DNA from: Methylobacterium longum
GTDB taxonomy: Bacteria > Pseudomonadota > Alphaproteobacteria > Rhizobiales > Beijerinckiaceae
Assembly (NCBI RefSeq): GCF_022179385.1
Contig: NZ_BPQS01000001.1
Span: 1-64,000, forward strand
Reading direction: 5' to 3'
DNA length: 64,000 nt
Part shown: positions 9,744 through 18,336 of the stretch, one piece after another
Position numbering within the stretch: position 1 is the first letter of the stretch
Layout: the number at the start of each line of letters is the position of its first letter
The notes under the pieces: model-generated
Database searches by the model: none
Told to the model about the DNA's origin: nothing
The model's input: only the letters and a program-made list of their open reading frames with translations
Made by a program: the position numbers and the translations under genes

Positions 9744-11084
9744 TCAGGACGCGCTCACCGCCGCGTTCTCCTTGCTTCGTCCGACGCCGCAATAGGTGAA
9801 ACCGTACCGGGCGGCGCTCGCCGGGTCGTAGATGTTGCGCAGGTCGACCAGCACCGGCGCGGATCCCGACGACATGGTTCTGCGCAGGCGGTCGAGGTCG
9901 AGGGCCCGGAAGGCGTTCCACTCGGTGACGATGACCAGGGCGTCCGCGCCCTCCGCGCAGGCATAGGCGTTCTCGGCGTAATCGACGGCCGGCATCAGCG
10001 CCCGCGCGTGGTCCATGCCCTCCGGATCGTAGGCGCGCACCTTCGCGCCCGCATCCTGCAGCCCGGCCACGATGGCCAGCGAGGGCGCGTCGCGCATGTC
10101 GTCGGTATCGGGCTTGAACGTCAGCCCGAGCAGCGCGATCGTCTTGCCCCGCACGGAGCCGCCGCAGGCCTTGATCACCTTGCGGGCCATGGCCCGCTTC
10201 CGCTGCTCGTTGACCGCCACCACGGTCTCGACCAGCCGCAGCGGGGTGCCGGCATCCTGGGCGGTCTTGACCAGCGCCAGCGTGTCCTTGGGGAAGCACG
10301 AGCCGCCGTAGCCCGGGCCGGCATGCAGGAACTTCGGCCCGATGCGCTTGTCCAGCCCGATGCCGCGGGCGACCTGCTGGACGTCGGCGCCGACCTGCTC
10401 GCAGAGATCCGCGATCTCGTTGATGAAGGTGATCTTGGCGGCCAGGAAGGCGTTGGCGGCGTACTTGGTCAGCTCCGCCGTGCGCCGGTCGGTGACCAGG
10501 ATCGGCGCCTGATTTAGGTAGAGCGGCCGGTAGACTTCGCGCATCACCGCCTCGGCGCGGGCGTCACCGGTGCCGACCACGATGCGGTCGGGGCGCTTGA
10601 AATCTGCGATGGCCGCGCCCTCGCGCAGGAACTCGGGATTCGACGCCACCGAGACGTCCGCGCCGGGGTTGGCCTCCCGGATGATCCGCTCGACCTCGTC
10701 GCCCGTCCCCACCGGGACCGTCGACTTCGTCACCACCACGGTGAAGCCCGAGAGCGCCCCGGCGATCTCCCGGGCGGCGTCGAACACGAAGCTGAGGTCG
10801 GCGAAGCCATCGCCGCGGCGCGACGGCGTGCCCACCGCGATGAACACCGCGTCGGCCTCGGCCACGGCCTCCGGCAGGGAGGTGTGGAAGGCGAGCCGGC
10901 CCTGCCTGACGTTCTCGGCGACCAGGGCGTCCAGGCCCGGCTCGTAGATCGGCATGCGGCCGGCGTTCAGGCTCGCGACCTTTTCGGGCTCCCGGTCGAT
11001 GCAGACGACGCTGTGGCCGAAATCGGCCAGGCACGCTCCGGAGACCAGGCCGACATACCCGGCTCCAATCATCGCGATCCGCAT
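9744..11084 (-). CDS. ugd: UDP-glucose 6-dehydrogenase
   Basis: A 446-aa enzyme that oxidises UDP-glucose to UDP-glucuronate with two NAD+, supplying sugar nucleotides for exopolysaccharide or LPS. The N-terminal Rossmann motif MRIAMIGAGYVGLVSG, the central GPGYGGSCFPKDTLAL motif with the catalytic cysteine and the C-terminal NAD-binding half (near TIALLGLTFKPDTDDMR) are all present, and the length is normal for the UDP-glucose/GDP-mannose dehydrogenase family. The ATG at 11084 was chosen because CGGGAGGG lies just upstream. In-frame sequence upstream to 11453 is not homologous. No polysaccharide genes adjoin it, so its pathway is not given by context. Confidence 0.93.
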   Translation of the reverse strand: MRIAMIGAGYVGLVSGACLADFGHSVVCIDREPEKVASLNAGRMPIYEPGLDALVAENVRQGRLAFHTSLPEAVAEADAVFIAVGTPSRRGDGFADLSFVFDAAREIAGALSGFTVVVTKSTVPVGTGDEVERIIREANPGADVSVASNPEFLREGAAIADFKRPDRIVVGTGDARAEAVMREVYRPLYLNQAPILVTDRRTAELTKYAANAFLAAKITFINEIADLCEQVGADVQQVARGIGLDKRIGPKFLHAGPGYGGSCFPKDTLALVKTAQDAGTPLRLVETVVAVNEQRKRAMARKVIKACGGSVRGKTIALLGLTFKPDTDDMRDAPSLAIVAGLQDAGAKVRAYDPEGMDHARALMPAVDYAENAYACAEGADALVIVTEWNAFRALDLDRLRRTMSSGSAPVLVDLRNIYDPASAARYGFTYCGVGRSKENAAVSAS

Positions 11085-11407
11085 CCGGCCCTCCCGGCAG
11101 CCCGATCTGAGCTTGTTGCAACGCAGCATGATCCGGGTCGCACGGTGATGCAACCCGGGCGACCCTGGATCCGGTCCAATCTGTCGCCTGCGAGCAACAC
11201 TCCGGAAGGGTGACTGTTTTTTGACAGCGTGGCCTTGGCGGCGATCCCGACGCGCGTCCCGAGGCTGGCCCGGTTCTGGCCCGGTCCTGCGCCGCGCGTC
11301 GCGCGGCTTCGCAGCGCGGGCGGCTTCCTGTAGAAGCGCCCCCGCCCGACGGGGGGCCGCAGATCCGCCCCCAACGGACCCGACCCAAGGATCGGTGAAG
11401 GACCGCG
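11085..11407. other. Divergent promoter region of ugd and argB
   Basis: About 320 bases between two divergently transcribed genes. No coding sequence is convincing. A short repeat of GTTGCAACGC / GATGCAACCC and a CCGGGT...ACCCGG pair (around 11131-11160) could form a hairpin, but I cannot assign a function. Confidence 0.35.
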
Positions 11408-12301
11408 ATGACCGAATTGCCGAACGTGCACGTGCGCGCCGAGGTCCTGGCACAGGCGCTGCCCCACATGCAGCGCTACGACCAGGAAATCGTGGTGATC
11501 AAGTATGGCGGCCACGCCATGGGTGACCGGGCGGCCGCGGAGGACTTCGCCGAGGACATCGTCCTTCTGGAGCAGTCCGGGCTGAAGCCGATCGTGGTCC
11601 ACGGCGGCGGACCGCAGATCGGCAAGATGCTCGACCGGCTCGGCATCCAGTCCGAGTTCCGCGGCGGCCTGCGCGTCACCGACGAAGCCACCGTCGAGGT
11701 GGTCGAGATGGTCCTGGCCGGTCTGATCAACAAGCAGATCGTCGGCTGGATCTCGGCCGAGGGCGGCCGGGCCGTCGGCCTGTGCGGCAAGGACGGCAAC
11801 ATGGTTCGGGCCAAGCGGGCGATGAAGACCGTCGTCGATCCCGAGAGCCGCGTGGAGCAGACCGTCGATCTCGGCCTCGTCGGCGAGCCCGATCACGTCG
11901 AGCGCGGCGTCCTCGACGCGGTGCTGAAGGCCGAGCTGATCCCGGTGCTGGCGCCCGTAGCCTACGGGGCGGACGGGCAGACCTACAACGTCAACGCCGA
12001 CACCTTCGCGGGGGCGATCGCCGGGGCGCTCCGAGCCAAGCGCCTTCTGCTGCTCACCGACGTCCCGGGCGTGCTCGACAAGGACAAGAAGCTGATTCCC
12101 GAACTCACCGTCGAGGATTGCCGCCGCCTGATCGCGGACGGCACCATCACGGGCGGGATGATCCCCAAGATCGAGACCTGCATGTACGCGATCGAGCGTG
12201 GGGTCGAGGCCGTCGTCATCCTCGACGGCAAGGTCAACCACGCGGTGCTGCTGGAGCTGTTCACCGATTACGGTGCCGGCACGCTGATCCGGCGCGGCTG
12301 A
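11408..12301 (+). CDS. argB: Acetylglutamate kinase
   Basis: A 297-aa cytoplasmic kinase of the amino-acid kinase family that phosphorylates N-acetyl-L-glutamate in the second step of arginine synthesis. The glycine-rich motif [10 protein letters not shown] near residue 30, VHGGGPQI near 65 and the C-terminal [10 protein letters not shown] segment are all conserved. The N-terminal helix of about 25 residues before the first strand is as in hexameric, arginine-inhibited ArgB enzymes, so feedback inhibition by arginine is likely. The start is the ATG at 11408, with GAAGGA upstream. A perfect hairpin follows the stop codon. Confidence 0.95.
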   Translation: MTELPNVHVRAEVLAQALPHMQRYDQEIVVIKYGGHAMGDRAAAEDFAEDIVLLEQSGLKPIVVHGGGPQIGKMLDRLGIQSEFRGGLRVTDEATVEVVEMVLAGLINKQIVGWISAEGGRAVGLCGKDGNMVRAKRAMKTVVDPESRVEQTVDLGLVGEPDHVERGVLDAVLKAELIPVLAPVAYGADGQTYNVNADTFAGAIAGALRAKRLLLLTDVPGVLDKDKKLIPELTVEDCRRLIADGTITGGMIPKIETCMYAIERGVEAVVILDGKVNHAVLLELFTDYGAGTLIRRG

Positions 12302-12303
12302 CG

Positions 12304-12335
12304 GCGAGCGGGGCGGCAACTTCCGCCCCGCTCGC
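12304..12335 (+). terminator. Hairpin after argB
   Basis: Perfect 13-bp arms (12304-12316 and 12323-12335) around a 6-base loop, three bases past the argB stop codon. There is no U tract, so it may act as a transcript-stabilising or rho-assisted structure between argB and the HAD gene rather than a full intrinsic terminator. Confidence 0.55.
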
Positions 12336-12436
12336 ACATTGTCGTTCCCCGGACAAGGCTCGCGCAAGCCAGCCTTGCGAGCGTGGCCGTGAAGGTCCAG
12401 ACTCGGCCGCAGGGGACCACGAGCCAAAGGGATCCT

Positions 12437-13186
12437 GTGCATCACCCCGGCAAGGCGCAGTTCACCACCGCCGCGGCCCGCGGGTTCGCCGACGTCGACA
12501 CCTGGGTGTTCGACCTCGACAACACGCTCTACCCGAGCGATGCGCAGGTGTGGCCGAAGGTGGACGAGCGCATCACCCTCTACGTAATGCGGCTCTACGG
12601 TCTCGACGGGATCTCCGCCCGGGCCCTGCAGAAGCACTTCTATCACCGCTACGGCACGACCCTGTCGGCGCTGATGCAGGAGGAAGGGGTCGATCCGCAC
12701 GACTTCCTCGACTTCGCCCACGACATCGACCATTCGTCGATCAGGCTCGACAAGGACCTCGGCGATGCGATCGAGCGGCTCCCGGGCCGCAAGCTGATCC
12801 TCACCAACGGCTCGCGCCGCCACGCCGAGAACGTCGCGGCCAAGCTCGGCATCCTCGACCATTTCGAGGACGTGTTCGACATCGCGGCCGCCGACTTCGT
12901 GCCGAAGCCGGAGCGCTCGACCTACGAGCGCTTTCTCCGGGCTCACGAGGTCGAACCGACGCGCGCAGTCCTGTTCGAGGATATCGCCCGCAACCTAGCG
13001 GTGCCGCACGACCTCGGCATGGCGACCGTGCTGGTGGTGCCCAAGATCGTCGACCCCTACCGGGAGGCGTTCGAGCAAGAGGCGGTGCGCGAACCGCATA
13101 TCGACCACATCACCGACGATCTCGCCACGTTCCTCACCGCCTGCGTGCTCCCCCAGGCGGAACGCGAGCCCGACGAGCACCGCTGA
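12437..13186 (+). CDS. HAD-family pyrimidine 5'-nucleotidase-like phosphatase
   Basis: About 249 aa. HAD motif I is WVFDLDNTLYPS (nucleophile Asp and acid/base Asp); motif II is LILTNGSRRH; motif III is the Lys of VPKPERSTYE; motif IV is LFEDIARNL. The combination DLDNTLYP, a helical cap and length near 240 matches the pyrimidine 5'-nucleotidase subfamily (SDT1-like), which hydrolyses UMP/CMP and related phosphates. The substrate is not proven by sequence. The GTG at 12437 is preferred because AAAGGGA sits 4 bases upstream; the GTG at 12383 would add 18 poorly conserved residues. Confidence 0.82.
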   Translation: MHHPGKAQFTTAAARGFADVDTWVFDLDNTLYPSDAQVWPKVDERITLYVMRLYGLDGISARALQKHFYHRYGTTLSALMQEEGVDPHDFLDFAHDIDHSSIRLDKDLGDAIERLPGRKLILTNGSRRHAENVAAKLGILDHFEDVFDIAAADFVPKPERSTYERFLRAHEVEPTRAVLFEDIARNLAVPHDLGMATVLVVPKIVDPYREAFEQEAVREPHIDHITDDLATFLTACVLPQAEREPDEHR

Positions 13187-13426
13187 CGAGCATCGGCGCC
13201 TCATCGCGGATCGTCCGATGAAGCCGGACGGTCGAGGCGCATCGCTGAGGCACCTGTCCTCGACCCGACCGGATCTGCGAAGCGGAACCGCGGACCGATC
13301 TCGGCAACCCAATCGACAAGCCGGCGGTGATCCTGTAGAGACCCGCGCAACTCACAACAGGATCGCCGAAATCCTGGTGCCGATCGCCCATGAGGGGCGG
13401 AACGGCGCGACGGCTGGAGCTATGCC

Positions 13427-13825
<399 letters not shown>

Positions 13826-13862
13826 GCAGTCCGCCTGCGCCGCAGGATCGACCGCGTCACAG

Positions 13863-13890
13863 ACCGGTCCGGCTCAGCCGGGCCGGTTTT
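13863..13890 (+). terminator. Intrinsic terminator after rplS
   Basis: A GC-rich stem with 11-bp arms (13863-13873 and 13877-13887, one wobble pair) and a TCA loop, running into TTTT, about 40 bases past the rplS stop codon. This is a canonical rho-independent terminator. Confidence 0.85.
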
Positions 13891-14016
13891 CTGTTTCGGA
13901 CCACTCGAACGCATCGACGGAGGGGGAGCGAGGCGGCCGGCAGGTCTGTGGCTGGGGTGATTGGGGCCATTTCCAGCGCCTTGGCCGTCGCGCGCGGCCG
14001 CAAGGAAGCTCGGCGC

Positions 14017-14400
14017 CTATCCGATGCGTGCGGTGACCTCGATCTCGACCCGCATCTCAGCACGCAGGAGCCCGGCCACCACCACGATCGTGGCGGCCGG
14101 GCGCACGTCGGCCAGCACCCGGCCGCAGACCGCCAGCACGGCATCAGCGTCGGCCCGGTCGGTGACGTAGTAGGTGGCGCGTACGATCCCGGCGAGGCCG
14201 GCTCCCGCCTCTGCCAGGACGTCCCGGATCGTCCGCCAGCAGGCCTCGGCCTGCGCGCCGCCGCCCTCCGGCATCGTCATGGCGGCGTAGTCGTAGCCAG
14301 TGGTTCCGGAGACGTAGACGAAGTCCCCATCGACCACCGCCCGGGAGTAGCCGTAATCCCGTTCGAACGGCGAGCCGGACGAGATCAGCCGCCGGTTCAT
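14017..14400 (-). CDS. RidA (YjgF/YER057c/UK114) family protein
   Basis: A 127-aa protein of the RidA superfamily, small trimeric proteins that hydrolyse reactive enamines/imines or act as related deaminases. The family pattern VYVSGTTGYDYA near residue 30, IRATYYVTD near 85 and a C-terminal VEIEVTAR are present. In canonical RidA the substrate arginine lies in an R-[AC]-x-x-V-x-x-L segment near 105; the equivalent here (ATIVVVAGLL) lacks the arginine, so this is a divergent subfamily and not necessarily a 2-aminoacrylate deaminase. It overlaps the upstream transglycosylase gene by ATGA and is therefore translationally coupled to it. Confidence 0.85.
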   Translation of the reverse strand: MNRRLISSGSPFERDYGYSRAVVDGDFVYVSGTTGYDYAAMTMPEGGGAQAEACWRTIRDVLAEAGAGLAGIVRATYYVTDRADADAVLAVCGRVLADVRPAATIVVVAGLLRAEMRVEIEVTARIG

Positions 14401-15611
14401 CCGCCGCGCAGCGCTTCCAGTACCTTGCCGCCGGGGCGGCCCGTCGGCGCCATGCCCAGCCGGCGCTCCACGTCCTTGATGGCGTCGCGGGTCTTCTGGC
14501 CGACCTTGCCGTCCGGTTCGCCGACGTCGTAGCCACGGGCGGCCAGCCGGGTCTGGAGGTCGCGCCGTTCGGCCCGGGACAGGGGCGGGTCGTCGGTCGG
14601 CCAAGCGGCCTGGACGCCGGCCTTGCCGCGCAATCGGTCGGAGAGGACCGCGATGGCGAGGCCGTAAGATTCGGCGGCGTTGTACGAGTAGATCGCGTCG
14701 AAGTTCCGGGTCACCAGGAAGGCCGGGCCGTCGATGCCGGCGGGCGCGATGATCCCGGTCGGGCCCTCGCCCGAGAGCGGGCGACCGTCCACACGAGTTA
14801 CACCCAGCGACGCCCAGTGGGCAACCGGCTTCTTGTTCTTGCGCCCGGCGGCGGCGACGTTGAAGCTGCGCGGCAGCTTCACCTCGTAACCCCAGACCTG
14901 CCCGTTCTGCCACTTGGCGACGTGCAGGAAGTTGGCCGTCGAGCCGACTGCGTCGGCCACCGAATCGACGACGTCGCGCCGCCCGTCGCCGTCGCCGTCG
15001 ACGGCGAGGCGATGGTAGGTGGTCGGCATGAACTGGGTCTGGCCGAAGGCGCCCGCCCAGGAGCCGGTCAGTCGCTCCGGCGCGATATCGCCGCGCTCGA
15101 TGATCCGGAGGGTGGCGATCAGCTCGCCGCGGAAGAAGTCCCGGCGGCGGTTGTTGGAGCAGGCCAGCGTCGCCAGCGACTGCACCAGCGGCATCTTGCC
15201 GAGGTTCTTGCCAAAATTCGATTCCACGCCCCAGACCGCCGCGATCGTGTAGCGGTCGACGCCGTAGCGGCCCTCGGCCTGGGCCAGGGCCGCCGCGTGC
15301 TGGCGCATGGCCGCGCGCCCGTCCTCGACCCGCTCGTCGTCGACCAGCGCCGCCATGTAGTCCCAGATCGGCGTCTTGAACTCGGGCTGCGCCTGGGACA
15401 GCTCGATCACCTTGTCGTCGAAGCTGATGCCGCTCGTGGCCGACCGGAAGGTCTGCGCCGAGACGCCGGCCGCGGCGGCCTGACCCTGGATGCCGGCGAG
15501 GCAGCTGTCGAAATCGGCCCGGGCCGGAAGGGCTGCCAGCGGCAGTGCCGCGATGCCGGCGAGAAGCCCGAGCGCGCGCACAGTCCTCGGTCCCGTCGGG
15601 TGCTTCGGCAT
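14397..15611 (-). CDS. Lytic murein transglycosylase (MltB family) with peptidoglycan-binding domain
   Basis: A 404-aa periplasmic enzyme that cleaves the MurNAc-GlcNAc bond to form 1,6-anhydromuramyl ends. A signal peptide (hydrophobic GLLAGIAALPLAALPARA) is followed by a SLT-like domain with catalytic Glu in IAAVWGVESNFGK (about residue 125) and the GAFGQTQFMPTTY motif. A C-terminal peptidoglycan-binding domain (about 335-400) starts at LSRAERRDLQTRLAARGYDVG. No lipobox is seen. The ATG at 15611 is preferred over the GTG at 15626 because GAGGA lies at proper spacing. The gene is coupled to the RidA-like gene downstream. Confidence 0.92.
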   Translation of the reverse strand: MPKHPTGPRTVRALGLLAGIAALPLAALPARADFDSCLAGIQGQAAAAGVSAQTFRSATSGISFDDKVIELSQAQPEFKTPIWDYMAALVDDERVEDGRAAMRQHAAALAQAEGRYGVDRYTIAAVWGVESNFGKNLGKMPLVQSLATLACSNNRRRDFFRGELIATLRIIERGDIAPERLTGSWAGAFGQTQFMPTTYHRLAVDGDGDGRRDVVDSVADAVGSTANFLHVAKWQNGQVWGYEVKLPRSFNVAAAGRKNKKPVAHWASLGVTRVDGRPLSGEGPTGIIAPAGIDGPAFLVTRNFDAIYSYNAAESYGLAIAVLSDRLRGKAGVQAAWPTDDPPLSRAERRDLQTRLAARGYDVGEPDGKVGQKTRDAIKDVERRLGMAPTGRPGGKVLEALRGG

Positions 15612-15782
15612 ACTGGCGATCCTCACGATGCGGGACGGAGTCTGGGCGCGGATTCAGGCGACATGTGGGTTAACGAAGCATGAGGAAAGCCGCCGCGCCT
15701 TCATCCATTTGCCTACCAATCGATAGGTTGATCCGGAGCCGGTCCACCAGCGGCCGGCCCATGGAGTCGGGAGGCGGGACGC

Positions 15783-16124
15783 ATGATGAAGGATTGGACT
15801 CAGCACGGCGCCGCGCTCGTCAGCACGCTCGGGCGTATCGGTGCTGTGAGCCCGGACCTCCTCGAAGCCCATGACCAGCTGGCCGCGGCGGCCCCGACCG
15901 AGCGCTAGCCGGACGCCAAGACCCGCGAGCGGATCGCCCTCCCGGTCGCGGTCACGACGCGGTGCGACGGCTGCATCGCCGTGCACTCCGACTTCGCCCG
16001 CACGGCCGGCGCGAGCAAGGAGGAGGTCGTGGAGGCGCTCGGCGTCGCGGTGGCGCTGAACGCCGGCGCCGCCCTGGTCTACACCGCCCGCGCCTTCGAG
16101 GCGTTCAGCGGCGAGTCCGGCTGA
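15783..16124 (+). pseudogene. AhpD/carboxymuconolactone decarboxylase-family gene interrupted by an in-frame TAG
   Basis: From the ATG at 15783 (preceded by GGAGGCGGG) the frame runs 41 codons, meets TAG at 15906-15908, then continues without any other stop to TGA at 16122-16124. The 113-codon product would be a standard small AhpD-like protein: an N-terminal helix, then DAKTRERIALPVAV, the redox CxxC in TRCDGCIAVHS, and the conserved VVEALGVAVALNAGAALVY. Only one base separates it from an intact gene, and no frameshift is present, so it is a recent pseudogene, a sequencing error or a read-through case. Family members act as alkylhydroperoxidase or decarboxylase-like proteins. Confidence 0.82.
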
Positions 16125-16179
16125 ACCGGCCGAGCCGGGCCCGCGCCCCGGAACCTCCAGCGGAGCCGGGGGCTGGTTA

Positions 16180-16833
16180 TCAGGACGGTGCGCCAGCCCG
16201 GTCTCCGCCTCCCAGGCGGTCCAGATAAGCACAGAGCATGTCGGCCAGGGCGCCCGCGAGGACCTCCACGGCCGCTTCGGTCCGGACCGCCTCCGAGATG
16301 CGCTCGCCGACCTCGCCGAGCGTCATCGCGATGATCTCGCCCGCGACCTGCAGCTCCGCTTCGGGAACCGCCGGAAGCGCCGCGCGGAGAAAATCGCGGA
16401 ACGCCTGCGTGCCGATCAGCTGCGGCTCCGCGGCCTCGGGCGCATCGCGGTAGGCCGGGGCGGCTTCGTCGAGGGCCCGGCGCATCGCGGCCTCGGCGCA
16501 TTCCGAGCGCACGAAGGCGTGGACGGCGCGGCGCAGACGCTCGCCGGGCGCCGTCTCGGGATCCGTCAGGATCCCGGCCAGCAGGGCGGTCGTGTCCCGC
16601 CACTCGTCGCTCTGCAACTCGAACAGGACCGCCGCCTTGTTGGGGAAGTACTGGTAGAGCGAGCCGATGCTGACGCCGGCGCGCTCGGCGACTCGCGCCG
16701 TCGTGAAGCGCTCCGCGCCGACCTCCGCCAGAACCTGAGTGGCCGCCTCCAGAATAGCCGCGACAAGGTCGCTGGAGCGGGCCTGTCGGGGCTGCTTTCG
16801 CCTGGAAATCCCGAGACTTGGCCGATCAGGCAT
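16180..16833 (-). CDS. TetR/AcrR-family transcriptional regulator
   Basis: A 217-aa repressor-type protein. The N-terminal helix-turn-helix (residues about 22-68) reads ILEAATQVLAEVGAERFTTARVAERAGVSIGSLYQYFPNKAAVLFEL, in full agreement with TetR family DNA-binding domains. The C-terminal ligand-binding half (about 80-205) is helical and not assignable to a ligand. It is divergent from a methyltransferase gene, with an 18-bp palindrome in between that is the likely operator, so it probably represses both that gene and itself. Confidence 0.92.
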   Translation of the reverse strand: MPDRPSLGISRRKQPRQARSSDLVAAILEAATQVLAEVGAERFTTARVAERAGVSIGSLYQYFPNKAAVLFELQSDEWRDTTALLAGILTDPETAPGERLRRAVHAFVRSECAEAAMRRALDEAAPAYRDAPEAAEPQLIGTQAFRDFLRAALPAVPEAELQVAGEIIAMTLGEVGERISEAVRTEAAVEVLAGALADMLCAYLDRLGGGDRAGAPS

Positions 16834-16888
16834 GGGGTGGTGCTCGGAACGCGAATAGGCGCGGGCAGGGGGCGCCGGTATTCTGCGT

Positions 16889-16906
16889 CGTGTTCAGTTG
16901 AACACG
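16889..16906. promoter_or_regulatory. Palindromic operator between the TetR regulator and the methyltransferase
   Basis: Perfect 8-bp arms, CGTGTTCA and TGAACACG, separated by GT. The site lies 55 bases upstream of the tetR-like start and 21 bases upstream of the methyltransferase ATG at 16928. Position and symmetry fit a TetR-family dimer site that would block both promoters. Confidence 0.75.
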
Positions 16907-16927
16907 CAAGACGGAAAGCAACACGCC

Positions 16928-17599
16928 ATGTCACGCTCAGCGTCTAAACTCACTGAACCGCGCGTCGCGTCGCTGTTGGACAGTCTCTTCGTGCAGGCGG
17001 AGGCATCCTCACCCCTGAACATCGTCGGCGATCTTTCGGCCGGAGAGCGGACGCGTCTCATGGGCAGCCGCACCGGCTACCGAGACTTCTACAGCCGGCT
17101 CAAGGACATGCCGCTCGCGGTCTCGCGAGAGACCGGCCGGCTGCTCTACATGCTCGCCCGGAGCTGCCGAGCGCGGACGATCGTCGAGTTCGGCACCTCC
17201 TTCGGCCTCTCAACCCTGCACCTCGCCGCGGCCCTGCGCGACAACGGCGGCGGCCGGCTCATCACCTGCGAGTTCGAGCCCTCCAAGGTGGTGCGGGCGC
17301 GAGCGAATCTGATGGAGGCCGGACTGGCGGATCTGGTCGAGTTCCGCGAGGGCGACGCCCTGCAGACCCTCGGCCTCGACCTGCCCGACTCGGTCGACCT
17401 GCTGCTCCTTGACGGAGCGAAGGGTCTTTATCCGGACATTCTGAGCCTCGTGGAGAGCCGCCTCGGACCGGGTGCCCTGGTGGTCGCCGACAACGCGGAA
17501 TACAGTTCCGATTATCTGGCCCGGGTGCGCGCGCCGAGCCGCGGCTACCTGTCGGTGCCGTTCGCCGAGGATGTCGAGCTGTCGATGCGGCTCGGATGA
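16928..17599 (+). CDS. Class I SAM-dependent O-methyltransferase-like protein
   Basis: A 223-aa methyltransferase. The SAM-binding motif I is TIVEFGTSFGLSTLHLAAAL (about residues 77-96), followed by an acidic LITCEFEPSKV and a motif DLLLLDGAKGLYPDIL resembling the metal-dependent O-methyltransferase (COMT-like, family 3) pattern with Asp and a later DNAEYSS. The substrate is unknown. The ATG at 16928 is preferred, because the TTG at 16898 lies inside the operator. It is probably controlled by the divergent TetR regulator. Confidence 0.85.
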   Translation: MSRSASKLTEPRVASLLDSLFVQAEASSPLNIVGDLSAGERTRLMGSRTGYRDFYSRLKDMPLAVSRETGRLLYMLARSCRARTIVEFGTSFGLSTLHLAAALRDNGGGRLITCEFEPSKVVRARANLMEAGLADLVEFREGDALQTLGLDLPDSVDLLLLDGAKGLYPDILSLVESRLGPGALVVADNAEYSSDYLARVRAPSRGYLSVPFAEDVELSMRLG

Positions 17600-17626
17600 G
17601 GCAGGGCCCGGTATCCAGGCCGGACC

Positions 17627-17655
17627 GGCGGTCGCCTCAGCGCGCCGCGACCGCC
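17627..17655. terminator. Hairpin between the convergent methyltransferase and leuD genes
   Basis: Inverted repeat GGCGGTCGC (17627-17635) and GCGACCGCC (17647-17655), 9-bp perfect arms with an 11-base loop, placed between two convergent stop codons. It could serve as a bidirectional terminator; no U tract is seen. Confidence 0.5.
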
Positions 17656-17665
17656 GTCGGGATGC

Positions 17666-18268
17666 TCAGGCCCATTCCCGCTGGGCGAGCTTCTGCTCGT
17701 AGGCGTCGATGGACGCGGCGCGCGCCAGCGTCAGGCCAATCTCGTCGAGCCCGTTCAGCAGGTTGTGCTTGCGGCCCTCGTCGATGTCGAAATGCAGGGT
17801 GCCGCCATCCGGCCCCCGGATGGTCTGCGCCGCCAGATCGATCGACAGGGTGGCGTTCGCGCCGCGCTCAGCATCCTCGAACAGCTTCTCCAGATCCTCG
17901 GGCGATACGACGATCGCCAGGATGCCGTTCTTGGCGCAGTTGTTGAAGAAGATGTCGGCGAAGCTCGTGGAGATCACGCAGCGGATGCCGAAATCGGCGA
18001 GCGCCCAGGGGGCGTGCTCCCGGGACGAGCCGCAGCCGAAATTATCCCCCACGACCAGGATCTTGGAGTTCCGGTAGGCGGGCTGGTTGAGCACGAAGTC
18101 CGGGTTCTCCGAACCGTCCTCGCGATAACGCATCTCGGCGAACAGGCTCGTGCCGAGCCCGGTCCGCTTGATCGTCTTGAGGTACTTGGCCGGGATGATC
18201 CGGTCGGTGTCGACGTTGATCGTCCGAATGGGCGCGGCGACGCCCTCCAGGGTGGTGAATTTTTCCAT
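17666..18268 (-). CDS. leuD: 3-isopropylmalate dehydratase small subunit
   Basis: A 200-aa swivel-domain subunit of the aconitase superfamily that pairs with LeuC to isomerise 2- and 3-isopropylmalate in leucine synthesis. The motifs [14 protein letters not shown] near residue 20 and [17 protein letters not shown] near 75 are diagnostic, and the length is normal for bacterial LeuD. leuC and leuB are not adjacent. The ATG at 18268 starts a protein with the usual [13 protein letters not shown] opening. Confidence 0.96.
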   Translation of the reverse strand: MEKFTTLEGVAAPIRTINVDTDRIIPAKYLKTIKRTGLGTSLFAEMRYREDGSENPDFVLNQPAYRNSKILVVGDNFGCGSSREHAPWALADFGIRCVISTSFADIFFNNCAKNGILAIVVSPEDLEKLFEDAERGANATLSIDLAAQTIRGPDGGTLHFDIDEGRKHNLLNGLDEIGLTLARAASIDAYEQKLAQREWA

Positions 18269-18336
18269 CGTCTGACAGCTCGTGCCGGTGGTCTCTCCGG
18301 GAAGCGTTTAGCAGCCGCCGGCCCGGGCCGGAAGCA

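Noticed and set aside
11069..12946. Long open frame on the minus strand across argB and the HAD gene
   Set aside because: It covers two unrelated genes on the opposite strand and shows no domain; it is a composition artefact.
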